From: Bacteroidales bacterium UBA4073
GTDB taxonomy: Bacteria; Bacteroidota; Bacteroidia; Bacteroidales; Tenuifilaceae
Direction of reading: 5' to 3'
Assembly: GCA_002383425.1 (NCBI GenBank)
Contig: DFYV01000097.1
Location: 1-7,124, forward strand
DNA length: 7,124 nt
Shown here: in pieces, positions 1 through 5,372 of the stretch
Layout: each line of letters starts with the position of its first letter
How positions within the stretch are numbered: position 1 is the first letter of the stretch
Translations under genes and position numbers: made by a program
The notes under the pieces: model-generated
Told to the model about the DNA's origin: nothing
The model's input: the letters and a program-made list of their open reading frames with translations, nothing else
Database searches by the model: none

Positions 1-1387
1 GAACGGCTATTCGGTTTAATCCATTAGCCGATGTGAGGTTTCCGTTTCCATCGGCAAGGCTTAGAGTTATTTGTCCGCCGTAGTCGGCATCAATATTCCC
101 GATGCTGTCGGTGGCAACCACCTCAAGCCCAAAGGGTTTATTAACAATGGCAATAGGCGATATGTTCCGAAACATAGCCTGAGTTGCGTTAACCCTTACG
201 GTAAAAATGTTCGATTGTACCTTTGAAGGGAATGTTTGTGCAAAACCTGAACCCCAAAGGCTCGATACAAATCCATGATTCTGGCTATCAACCTCAAACG
301 AAAGGGTTATGTTATCAGGAATATCGGTTTCTTTGAGATAGATACCCAAAGTGAATTGAGCATATTGACTGTCAGGAATAGTGGCAAGTGAGCTATCGGT
401 TTCAATAGCTATTAGCTGGTTGCTAATGCTAACATTTTGGGTCGATATTAATTGCCCATCTTTTTTTAGGGTGATACCGCCGAGCAGGTTTTCCCATGCT
501 GCATTCACAGGGTCGGGGTTTTTGATTGCGATTTGCTTAACGTGAGTGGGAAGCCCGTCGCCCGAACCTGCATCGGAAATCCTAAAATTAAAAATATCGA
601 CACTGCTTTCGGGGGTAGTTACTGTTGATGCAATATTGGTTGACGGAATCTGTTGGGTAGGTTCCAGCACTGTAGTTGTTCGGTCGTTTGGATTGATGGG
701 TTGATATGAGAATGAAATATCATCAACCCAAAGTTTCATATCCTGCGCCGATGAGTAACGATATCCAATTCCAAAGAGAGAAAAATTGAGGTGGCTGCTA
801 TCAGTGATCGAGCCAAGGGTGGCGAGCGAGTTGAAGTTTCCGTCGGTTGATGCCCTCATGGTAAAATTTCCATCAAAACTTCTTGTAACCTCAATAGCCC
901 CGGCTTTCCCTGTACCAATTTGTGTTTGCCAGTTTAAGGTAGATGTAAGTATAACCTGTGCTGTTCCATTGTCGATGCGCCAAAGCCTCAGCAGGTCGTC
1001 GCTACCGGTTAGGTTAACGCCAACTGCATATCCCGATTCACCGGCGGTTGCAAGATTTCCATCAATCATCAGGTAAACCCACCAGCTGTTCGATGCCGAC
1101 GGGTCGTAACCGTGCCGAATCAGGAATCGCCAGGTAATATCACCATTAACAGGTTCCCATGAGGGTAGAAGCCTGAAAATGGTATCGGTGTATGCCTCAC
1201 TGTTATCGAAGGTTTGCCTGAGCGATGAACTGCCCGAAAGCGGACTGCTTGTGCTTATTCCCCAGTGGTTAGTGGGTTTTTGTGTCCAATCAGTAAGGTC
1301 GCCTGTCTCAAAGTTGAATTCAACAACTTGCTGTCCGATACTCAACTTTACAAGCAGTGTTAAAATGATTAAGGCTGGTGTTCGCAT
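1..1387 (-). CDS. Secreted multidomain surface protein, N-terminal part (3' end outside window)
   Basis: Translating the minus strand from the ATG at 1387-1385 gives 462 codons with no stop down to the window edge, so only the N-terminal part is visible. An in-frame TAA at 1408-1406 limits the start. Residues 1-19 (MRTPALIILTLLVKLSIG, then QQ) look like a short signal peptide. Residues 23-228 form an all-beta module rich in aromatics, opening with FNFETGDLTDW and closing with KLWVDDISF, resembling a concanavalin-like jelly roll. Residues about 243-400 are a second beta-rich region. Residues from about 410 (KPFGLEVVATDSIGNIDADY) look like the start of an Ig/cadherin-like domain. No catalytic motif is visible. 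From memory of the family, this N-terminal module resembles proteins annotated as lamin-tail-domain or T9SS-sorted in Bacteroidota; a C-terminal sorting domain would lie outside the window. Cell-surface or extracellular placement is inference. It is divergent from asd. Confidence 0.8.
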   Translation of the reverse strand, partial: MRTPALIILTLLVKLSIGQQVVEFNFETGDLTDWTQKPTNHWGISTSSPLSGSSSLRQTFDNSEAYTDTIFRLLPSWEPVNGDITWRFLIRHGYDPSASNSWWVYLMIDGNLATAGESGYAVGVNLTGSDDLLRLWRIDNGTAQVILTSTLNWQTQIGTGKAGAIEVTRSFDGNFTMRASTDGNFNSLATLGSITDSSHLNFSLFGIGYRYSSAQDMKLWVDDISFSYQPINPNDRTTTVLEPTQQIPSTNIASTVTTPESSVDIFNFRISDAGSGDGLPTHVKQIAIKNPDPVNAAWENLLGGITLKKDGQLISTQNVSISNQLIAIETDSSLATIPDSQYAQFTLGIYLKETDIPDNITLSFEVDSQNHGFVSSLWGSGFAQTFPSKVQSNIFTVRVNATQAMFRNISPIAIVNKPFGLEVVATDSIGNIDADYGGQITLSLADGNGNLTSANGLNRIAV

Positions 1388-1460
1388 TCAAACTATTGTA
1401 TAATTTTACATGCAAAATTTACAAAAAAAATTTTAATCAGTAATCAGTAAAATTTTATTT
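1388..1460. promoter_or_regulatory. Divergent intergenic region between the secreted-protein gene and asd
   Basis: These 73 bp are strongly AT-rich and must hold both divergent start regions. On the plus strand TAATTTTA (1401-1408) is one base off the Bacteroidota -7 consensus TAnnTTTG, but no convincing -33 TTG precedes it. On the minus strand TAAATTTTG is a near miss with one extra base. A tandem TAATCAG-TAATCAG (1434-1447) sits inside a 9-bp inverted repeat, AAAATTTTA (1427-1435) and TAAAATTTT (1448-1456), just ahead of the asd start. No Shine-Dalgarno sequence is visible for either gene, which is normal in this phylum. The promoter assignment is weak. Confidence 0.35.
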
Positions 1461-2453
1461 ATGCGAGTTGCAGTTGTAGGTTCAACAGGTCTTGTGGGCA
1501 GTGTTATGCTTCGGGTTCTGGAAGAACGTAATTTCCCTGTTGGCGAGTTAATACCCGCCGCATCGGAAAAATCGGTTGGTAAAAAGGTTAAATTCAGGGG
1601 TAGCGATGTTGAGGTAACCTCTGTTGATTATGCTGTAAAGCAAAAGCCAGCTGTGGCAATTTTTTCGGCTGGAGCAGCAGTATCAAAGGAATGGGCGCCA
1701 AGGTTTGCCGAGGTTGGCACAACGGTTATCGATAACTCATCGTGCTGGCGAATGCACCCCGAAATACCTCTTATTGTACCCGAGGTCAACTCCAATGTTC
1801 TGAGACCTGAGCATAAAATCATTGCTAATCCAAACTGTTCAACCATTCAGCTGGTGGTGGCTATCAATCCTTTGCATCAGAAATACCGTATAAAACGAAT
1901 TGTAATATCAACCTACCAGTCGGTAACAGGAACAGGTGTTAAGGCCGTTAACCAGCTTTTTGCCGAGAGGCAAGGCCACGATGCTGAAATGGCTTACCCT
2001 CATCCAATTGACCTTAACTGTTTTCCCCATGGTGGTACATTTCTGGATAACGGGTACACCACCGAGGAGCAAAAGCTAATTGACGAAACCCGTAAGATTA
2101 TTGGCGATCCAAACATAATGGTATCGCCTACGGTGGTTCGTATTCCGGTTGTTGGTGGGCATTCCGAGTCGATAAATCTTGAGTTTGAACAGGAATTTGA
2201 GATTGATGATGTATTAACGATTTTACGGGCGGCACCTGGTGTGGTTGTTCAGGATAATCCGGCATTGAACCATTACCCTATGCCTCGTTTTGCCGAGGGC
2301 AAAGATGATGTTTTTGTGGGACGTATTCGTCGTGATATTTCACAACAGCGAAGCCTTAACTTTTGGGTAGTGGCCGATAATCTTCGCAAGGGTGCTGCTA
2401 CGAATGCCATTCAAATTGCAGAGTATTTGAATGCTAAAGGTTGGCTTCGGTGA
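1461..2453 (+). CDS. asd: Aspartate-semialdehyde dehydrogenase
   Basis: This enzyme makes L-aspartate 4-semialdehyde from 4-aspartyl phosphate with NADPH, the branch point to lysine/diaminopimelate, threonine and methionine; it is cytosolic. The 330-residue length is usual for the family. Residues 7-13 (GSTGLVG) are the glycine-rich NADP-binding loop. SAGAAVSKEWA (69-79) and DNSS (91-94) match conserved cofactor-side segments. ANPNCSTIQ (122-130) carries the nucleophile Cys126. Gln153 in TYQSVTGTG, Arg227 in VRIPV and the acid/base His234 in GGHSES complete the active site. The ATG at 1461 is right at the glycine-rich strand, as expected. One small oddity is Cys95 in DNSSCWRM, where I expect an alanine. 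It stands alone and is not in an operon with other lysine or threonine genes here. Its last 20 bp, including the stop, overlap the 3' end of the convergent hflX gene. Confidence 0.97.
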   Translation: MRVAVVGSTGLVGSVMLRVLEERNFPVGELIPAASEKSVGKKVKFRGSDVEVTSVDYAVKQKPAVAIFSAGAAVSKEWAPRFAEVGTTVIDNSSCWRMHPEIPLIVPEVNSNVLRPEHKIIANPNCSTIQLVVAINPLHQKYRIKRIVISTYQSVTGTGVKAVNQLFAERQGHDAEMAYPHPIDLNCFPHGGTFLDNGYTTEEQKLIDETRKIIGDPNIMVSPTVVRIPVVGGHSESINLEFEQEFEIDDVLTILRAAPGVVVQDNPALNHYPMPRFAEGKDDVFVGRIRRDISQQRSLNFWVVADNLRKGAATNAIQIAEYLNAKGWLR

Positions 2454-3651
2454 TGTCGGGGTAAAGAAAATTATCGTAAGGGTATCGTGATACGTGAATT
2501 TCCCTAACCATTTGGTATAGCATAGCACGGAATTCATCTATGTTAATTTTTTGCTTGGCCGAAATGAAAATGGTATGGGTTCCCTTTTTACTGATCCATG
2601 TCCGTTTTAGCTCATCGAGGCTGATGTTTTCACGGGTTTTTGATGTAAGATCGTTGTCGGGTTTTCTTGTCCAGATATAGGCGTCAATTTTGTTGAAAAC
2701 AAGGATGGTAGGTTTATTCCCTCCACCTATTTCGTGTAGGGTTTGGTTTACAATATCGATTTGCTCCTCAAAGTTGGGGTGTGAAATATCAACAACATGT
2801 AATAGTAGGTCGCTTTCCCTCACCTCATCGAGGGTTGATTTGAACGATTCAACCAGCTGATGGGGTAGTTTTCGGATAAAACCAACGGTATCGGATAGCA
2901 GGAAAGGCAGATTGCCTATCACCACTTTTCGAACGGTGGTATCGAGTGTGGCAAAAAGCTTATTTTCGGCGAACACATCCGACTTGCTGATAAGATTCAT
3001 GATGGTTGATTTTCCCACGTTGGTGTACCCCACAAGAGCAACGCGAACCACACTTCCGCGGTTTTTGCGTTGTGTAACCATTTGACGGTCAATCTTACCA
3101 AGTTCCTCCTTCAGCGTTGCGATGCGGTTGCGTATAATACGGCGGTCGGTTTCAATTTCTCGTTCACCTGGCCCGCGCAGGCCAATACCCCCGCGTTGAC
3201 GCTCCAGGTGGGTCCACATTCGTTTAAGGCGAGGCAGCAGAAACTGGTACTGCGCCAGCTCAACCTGAGTTTTGGCGTAAGCAGTTTTTGCCCGCTGGGC
3301 AAACACGTCGAGTATCAAGTTGGTGCGGTCGAGCACTTTGCGTTTAAATTCATACTCAAGGTTACGGAGCTGGGTAGGGGTGAGCTCGTCGTCGAATATC
3401 ACCATGTCCACATCGTTTTCGTCAATGTACCTAAGAATCTCCTGAACTTTACCGCTTCCAATGAACGTGCGGGGATTGGGTTCATCAACTTTTTGAATGA
3501 ACCGTTTCAAAGTTATGGCTCCGGCCGTTTCGGTAAGAAACTCAAGCTCATCGAGGTAATCGGTAATCTCCTGTTCCTTTTGCGATGGAAGTATTACTCC
3601 AACCAAAACGGCTTTTTCCTGTATTTTTGCTGTTGAGATAGGGTTAATCAT
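2434..3651 (-). CDS. hflX: GTPase HflX (ribosome-binding, 50S-associated)
   Basis: HflX is a GTPase of the Obg-HflX superfamily that binds the 50S subunit; in other bacteria it splits stalled or heat-damaged 70S ribosomes. The protein has 405 residues. Residues about 13-200 are the HflX N-terminal domain, with GSGKVQEI (65-72), a helical linker around RAKTAYAKTQVELAQYQ (120-136) and the signature GGIGLRGPGEREIETDRR (154-171). The G domain follows: P-loop GYTNVGKST (208-216), switch I FATLDTTVRK (233-242), DTVG (254-257), NKID (320-323) and SAK (364-366). All five G motifs are intact. The C-terminal tail (about 385-405) is short and ends in ITEANL. The start at 3651 is the first ATG after an apparent leader of about 75 nt. 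The last 20 bp overlap asd tail to tail, so there is no separate terminator between them. Confidence 0.97.
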   Translation of the reverse strand: MINPISTAKIQEKAVLVGVILPSQKEQEITDYLDELEFLTETAGAITLKRFIQKVDEPNPRTFIGSGKVQEILRYIDENDVDMVIFDDELTPTQLRNLEYEFKRKVLDRTNLILDVFAQRAKTAYAKTQVELAQYQFLLPRLKRMWTHLERQRGGIGLRGPGEREIETDRRIIRNRIATLKEELGKIDRQMVTQRKNRGSVVRVALVGYTNVGKSTIMNLISKSDVFAENKLFATLDTTVRKVVIGNLPFLLSDTVGFIRKLPHQLVESFKSTLDEVRESDLLLHVVDISHPNFEEQIDIVNQTLHEIGGGNKPTILVFNKIDAYIWTRKPDNDLTSKTRENISLDELKRTWISKKGTHTIFISAKQKINIDEFRAMLYQMVREIHVSRYPYDNFLYPDITEANL

Positions 3652-3666
3652 CTGTTGTATCTACTA

Positions 3667-3690
3667 AAAACCCTGATTAGGTAGGGCTTT
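3667..3690 (-). promoter_or_regulatory. Terminator-like hairpin in the hflX leader
   Basis: Read on the minus strand, AAAGCCCT pairs with AGGGTTTT over an 8-nt loop (ACCTAATC). The 8-bp stem has one G-U pair, and five Ts end the hairpin. It lies between the putative hflX -7 element and the hflX ATG, about 15 nt before the start codon. It could attenuate hflX transcription, hide the translation start, or mean nothing; only three G-C pairs hold it. It can also form on the plus strand, but no plus-strand gene reads into it. Confidence 0.4.
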
Positions 3691-3731
3691 CTTTAACGAT
3701 AATATCAATGTAAATGTTTAGTTATTGAGCA

Positions 3732-3739
3732 CAAATTTA
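3732..3739 (-). promoter_or_regulatory. Putative -7 promoter element of hflX
   Basis: On the minus strand these bases read TAAATTTG, an exact match to the Bacteroidota primary-sigma -7 consensus TAnnTTTG. Transcription would begin near 3726, giving a leader of about 75 nt before the hflX ATG at 3651. No TTG/TTTG -33 element is present at the usual 19-21 bp upstream; that position is occupied by GTTGTTC repeat units. The match is therefore half a promoter. Confidence 0.45.
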
Positions 3740-3757
3740 ATAGTTGATGGCATAATG

Positions 3758-3801
3758 GTTGTTCGTTGTTCGGGAAAGTAGTTGATGGTTGATGGTTGAT
3801 G
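3758..3801. repeat. 44-bp composite of two GTTGTTC and three GTTGATG heptamers (copy 1)
   Basis: GTTGTTC occurs at 3758-3764 and 3765-3771, followed by GGGAAAGTA and then GTTGATG at 3781-3787, 3788-3794 and 3795-3801. The same composite, in the same order and with no gaps, occurs at 5123-5166 on the same strand with 39 of 44 bases identical. The differences lie in the 6-bp linker (3) and the last two bases (2). This marks it as a dispersed modular repeat and not a one-off slippage product. Confidence 0.85.
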
Positions 3802-3814
3802 TGATGATTTACAC

Positions 3815-3842
3815 GTAGAGACGCACGGCCGTGTGTCTCTAC
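3815..3842. repeat. 28-bp near-perfect palindrome
   Basis: Arms 3815-3828 and 3829-3842 are reverse complements at 13 of 14 positions. The exception is G3823 opposite T3834, which would still pair as G-U in RNA. The arm reads GTAGAGACGCACGG and the centre is GGCC with no spacer. It lies between the GTTGATG units and the long heptamer array. Palindromes of the GTAGAGAC...GTCTCTAC type are, from memory, scattered in intergenic DNA of Bacteroidota and cyanobacteria; I could not search for other copies. It lacks a T tract, so it is not a typical intrinsic terminator. Confidence 0.85.
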
Positions 3843-3861
3843 AACGTGAAAATGGTTGACG

Positions 3862-4001
3862 GTTCACGTTTAACGATTAACGTTTCACGTTTAACGGTTC
3901 ACATTTCACGTTTCACGTTTCACGATTAACGTTTCACGATTAACGTTTCACGTTTAACGGTTCACGATTCACGATTCACGATTCACGATTCACGATTCAC
4001 G
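3862..4001. repeat. Array of 20 contiguous 7-bp units, consensus DTTMACG
   Basis: The 140 bp divide exactly into 20 heptamers without a single indel. Unit types are TTTCACG (six: units 4, 7, 8, 9, 11, 13), ATTCACG (five: 16-20), TTTAACG (three: 2, 5, 14), ATTAACG (three: 3, 10, 12), GTTCACG (two: 1, 15) and GTTCACA (one: 6). Variation is confined to the first base (G/T/A), the fourth base (C/A) and one final base. The last five units are identical, which suggests recent slippage expansion at the right end, while the left part is an older mixture. The array has no spacers, so it is not CRISPR. It follows the palindrome at 3815-3842. Confidence 0.95.
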
Positions 4002-4024
4002 TTTGACAGTAAAACCTGGTCCTG

Positions 4025-4044
4025 AATCTGAGTCTTAAATTTTG
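4025..4044. repeat. Degenerate AATCTGA/AATTTTG heptamer remnant
   Basis: AATCTGA (4025-4031), then GTCTTA, then AATTTTG (4038-4044) echoes the series AATCTGA, AATCTTA, AATCTGA, AATTTTG found in phase at 5260-5287. One base has been lost from the middle unit, breaking the period. It suggests that the first cluster once carried the same tail module as the second. Confidence 0.5.
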
Positions 4045-4049
4045 ATGGT

Positions 4050-4076
4050 AAAAAATAACCCCGCTTTGGGCGGGGT
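4050..4076 (-). terminator. Intrinsic terminator of tonB
   Basis: On the minus strand the stem ACCCCGC (4076-4070) pairs perfectly with GCGGGGT (4064-4058) over a 5-nt loop, followed by TATTTTTT down to 4050. It begins 26 nt after the tonB stop codon. A 7-bp GC-rich stem and a T run are the standard rho-independent form. Confidence 0.88.
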
Positions 4077-4102
4077 AAATTTCATTTATTGGTGTAGTTA
4101 AG

Positions 4103-4789
4103 CTATTGCAGAACAAAGATGATGGGGATGGTGAACTGCACGCGAACGGCTTTACCACGTTGTGACCCAGGTTTCCAACTGGGCGATGATGAAACAACAC
4201 GCACGGCTTCTTTATCGATCGAGGGGTCAACACCACGAACAACCTTAACGTTGGTAACCTTTCCGCTTGGTTCTACCACAAAGTTAATAATAACACGGCC
4301 CTGAATACCATTTTCGGCAGCAACATCGGGATATTTAAGGTTTTGCTGAACCCATAAACGGAAGTTGTTAATATCACCACCCTGGAACGCGGGCATATCC
4401 TCAACAATAACAAAGGGAGTGTACTCCTCTTCCTCCTCCTCTTGATCCTTAAAAGCCATTACCGTAACAGCTTTATCCTCGGAAAATTCGAGGTCGAAAA
4501 TATCGGTGTTATCTTCTATGTCAACATTATCGTCAACAACTTTAATAACATCCGATACAGTGACTTGCTTGGGTGGTTCCGGGGGCTTAACCTCATCGCG
4601 GGTGGTAATGGGCACAATTTCTTGTTCAACTTTTACCTCGGCAGTTTGAGCAAGGTCAACGTTTACGGAATCGCTTGTAGTCCATTCAAAGGCCAGCAAA
4701 ACAACACCAAGTGCTAATGCAAGTCCTATTTCAAAAAACAGGAGTTTCTTGTTTTGCAGGTCAGCTTTGGGATTCTTTTTAAGTTCCAT
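4103..4789 (-). CDS. tonB: TonB-family energy transducer
   Basis: TonB spans the periplasm and passes proton-motive energy from ExbB-ExbD to outer-membrane receptors such as SusC-type transporters. I chose the ATG at 4789-4787, giving 228 residues. It begins MELKKNPKADLQNKK, the usual Bacteroidota start. A frame extending to 4849 would begin upstream of the -7 element at 4829-4836. Residues about 16-34 (LLFFEIGLALALGVVLLAF) form the inner-membrane anchor. KPPEPPK (68-74) is a short proline-rich stretch. An acidic region follows, with six consecutive Glu at 117-122. The TonB C-terminal domain occupies about 129-228 and has NLKYPDVAAENGIQGRV (150-166), VVEPSGKVTNVKVVRGVDP (171-189) and WKPGSQRGKAVRV (205-217). 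No exbB or exbD is adjacent, which is common in this phylum. A terminator lies 26 nt downstream, so it is probably monocistronic. Confidence 0.95.
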   Translation of the reverse strand: MELKKNPKADLQNKKLLFFEIGLALALGVVLLAFEWTTSDSVNVDLAQTAEVKVEQEIVPITTRDEVKPPEPPKQVTVSDVIKVVDDNVDIEDNTDIFDLEFSEDKAVTVMAFKDQEEEEEEYTPFVIVEDMPAFQGGDINNFRLWVQQNLKYPDVAAENGIQGRVIINFVVEPSGKVTNVKVVRGVDPSIDKEAVRVVSSSPSWKPGSQRGKAVRVQFTIPIIFVLQ

Positions 4790-4828
4790 ATCTTTATGTA
4801 TTTGGCTCTTAGTATAACGGTTAACTTT

Positions 4829-4836
4829 CAAAATTA
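4829..4836 (-). promoter_or_regulatory. Putative -7 promoter element of tonB
   Basis: The minus strand reads TAATTTTG here, an exact TAnnTTTG. A start near 4823 gives a leader of about 33 nt to the ATG at 4789. A TTG lies 15 bp upstream, closer than the usual 19-21 bp, so the -33 part is unsure. The position argues for the 4789 start over the longer frame. Confidence 0.5.
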
Positions 4837-4923
4837 TTTTGAGATACAAAGCAATAAAATTTTTACTTATCTTACAATGATTATACGAAATTTTTTAAAT
4901 CATGTTAAAAAAAATGTCTGAAA

Positions 4924-4955
4924 TTGGCAGTATGATTAAAAAGATTTTAATTTTG
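4924..4955 (+). promoter_or_regulatory. Promoter of tRNA-Ala
   Basis: TTG at 4924-4926 and TAATTTTG at 4948-4955 are separated by 21 bp, matching the Bacteroidota primary-sigma layout of a -33 TTG/TTTG, a 19-21 bp spacer and a -7 TAnnTTTG. Transcription would begin near 4961, a few bases ahead of the mature tRNA 5' end at 4969. It is the most complete promoter in the window. Confidence 0.75.
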
Positions 4956-4968
4956 CAACATCATTTAA

Positions 4969-5042
<74 letters not shown>

Positions 5043-5047
5043 CAGTG

Positions 5048-5079
5048 AAAGGGGTTTGCGAAAGGCAAACTCCTTTTTT
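5048..5079 (+). terminator. Intrinsic terminator of tRNA-Ala
   Basis: A 12-bp stem joins AAAGGGGTTTGC (5048-5059) to GCAAACTCCTTT (5065-5076), with one G-U pair and the loop GAAAG. Its 3' arm merges into a run of six Ts (5074-5079). It starts 5 nt after the tRNA and is the strongest terminator in the window. The second heptamer cluster begins right behind it. Confidence 0.92.
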
Positions 5080-5080
5080 A

Positions 5081-5187
5081 GTTGATGGTTGATAGTTGAC
5101 GGTTGATGGTAATTCGTTGTTCGTTGTTCGTTGTTCGGGGTAATAGTTGATGGTTGATGGTTGACAGTTGTTCGTTGTTTGTTGTTA
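5081..5187. repeat. Heptamer cluster of GTTGATG- and GTTGTTC-type units
   Basis: Units run in phase: GTTGATG, GTTGATA, GTTGACG, GTTGATG (5081-5108), GTAATTC (5109-5115), GTTGTTC three times (5116-5136). A 9-bp interruption (5137-5145) follows. Then come GTTGATG twice, GTTGACA, GTTGTTC, GTTGTTT and GTTGTTA (5146-5187). All but one unit begin with GTTG, and the variation is in the last three bases. The segment 5123-5166 is the second copy of the 44-bp composite at 3758-3801. It starts two bases after the tRNA-Ala terminator T run. Confidence 0.92.
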
Positions 5188-5203
5188 GGGAAAAGGAATC
5201 TTT

Positions 5204-5301
5204 AATTCGTAATTCGTAATTCGTAATTCGTAAATTTGAACCCCGAACCCTGAATTTTGAATCTGAAATCTTAAATCTGAAATTTTGAATCTGTAATCCG
5301 T
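5204..5301. repeat. Array of 14 contiguous 7-bp units, each starting AA
   Basis: The 98 bp split into 14 heptamers without an indel. They are AATTCGT four times (5204-5231), then AAATTTG, AACCCCG, AACCCTG, AATTTTG, AATCTGA, AATCTTA, AATCTGA, AATTTTG, AATCTGT and AATCCGT. The four identical units point to slippage, but the remaining ten differ widely while the AA start and the 7-bp period are retained. The bases TAAATTTG at 5231-5238, spanning the junction of two unit types, match the Bacteroidota -7 consensus on the plus strand. Confidence 0.92.
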
Positions 5302-5372
5302 CTTCACCAGTCAAGCCTTAAACTTTTTTCCACCCTTTGCATCTAAAAGTAAACTTCGTAAAAGCCATTGGT

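Larger units (their letters stand above)
3652..4102. other. Non-coding 451-bp gap between hflX and tonB, dominated by short repeats
   Basis: No credible gene lies here: open frames on either strand are products of the repeats or shadows of flanking genes. Reading left to right it holds the hflX leader with a terminator-like hairpin, an exact minus-strand -7 element, two GTTGTTC units, three GTTGATG units, a 28-bp palindrome, a 140-bp heptamer array, a short degenerate tail of AATCTGA/AATTTTG units and the tonB terminator. Each is listed separately. Base composition and periodicity are unlike the coding regions around it. Confidence 0.9.
5043..5372. other. 330-bp gap between tRNA-Ala and the M28 peptidase gene
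   Basis: This stretch holds the tRNA terminator, the two heptamer blocks and about 70 bp of non-repetitive leader (5302-5372). I see no gene. A minus-strand open frame over 5078-5314 is created by the repeats, whose 7-bp period gives a 7-residue protein period. In the last 70 bp there is no exact TAnnTTTG for the peptidase gene; the nearest exact match is at 5231-5238 inside the repeats, implying a leader of about 130 nt. Confidence 0.85.

Noticed and set aside
3070..3636. 188-codon plus-strand open frame
   Set aside because: It lies wholly inside hflX on the opposite strand; hflX has all G motifs, and this frame has no recognisable domain.
3862..4001. CRISPR array
   Set aside because: Units are 7 bp, directly adjacent and without spacers; no cas gene is present.
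3997..4242. 81-codon minus-strand frame overlapping the tonB 3' end
   Set aside because: Shadow frame of tonB running through its terminator; no domain or start context.
4790..4849. 20-residue N-terminal extension of TonB
   Set aside because: The family start MELKKNPKADL is at 4789, and the exact -7 element at 4829-4836 lies inside the extension.
5078..5314. 78-codon minus-strand open frame
   Set aside because: Produced by the heptamer repeats; repetitive low-information peptide.
5337..5372. 12-residue N-terminal extension of the M28 peptidase
   Set aside because: Starting at 5373 gives a standard signal peptide at the N-terminus; the extension would precede it with no benefit.
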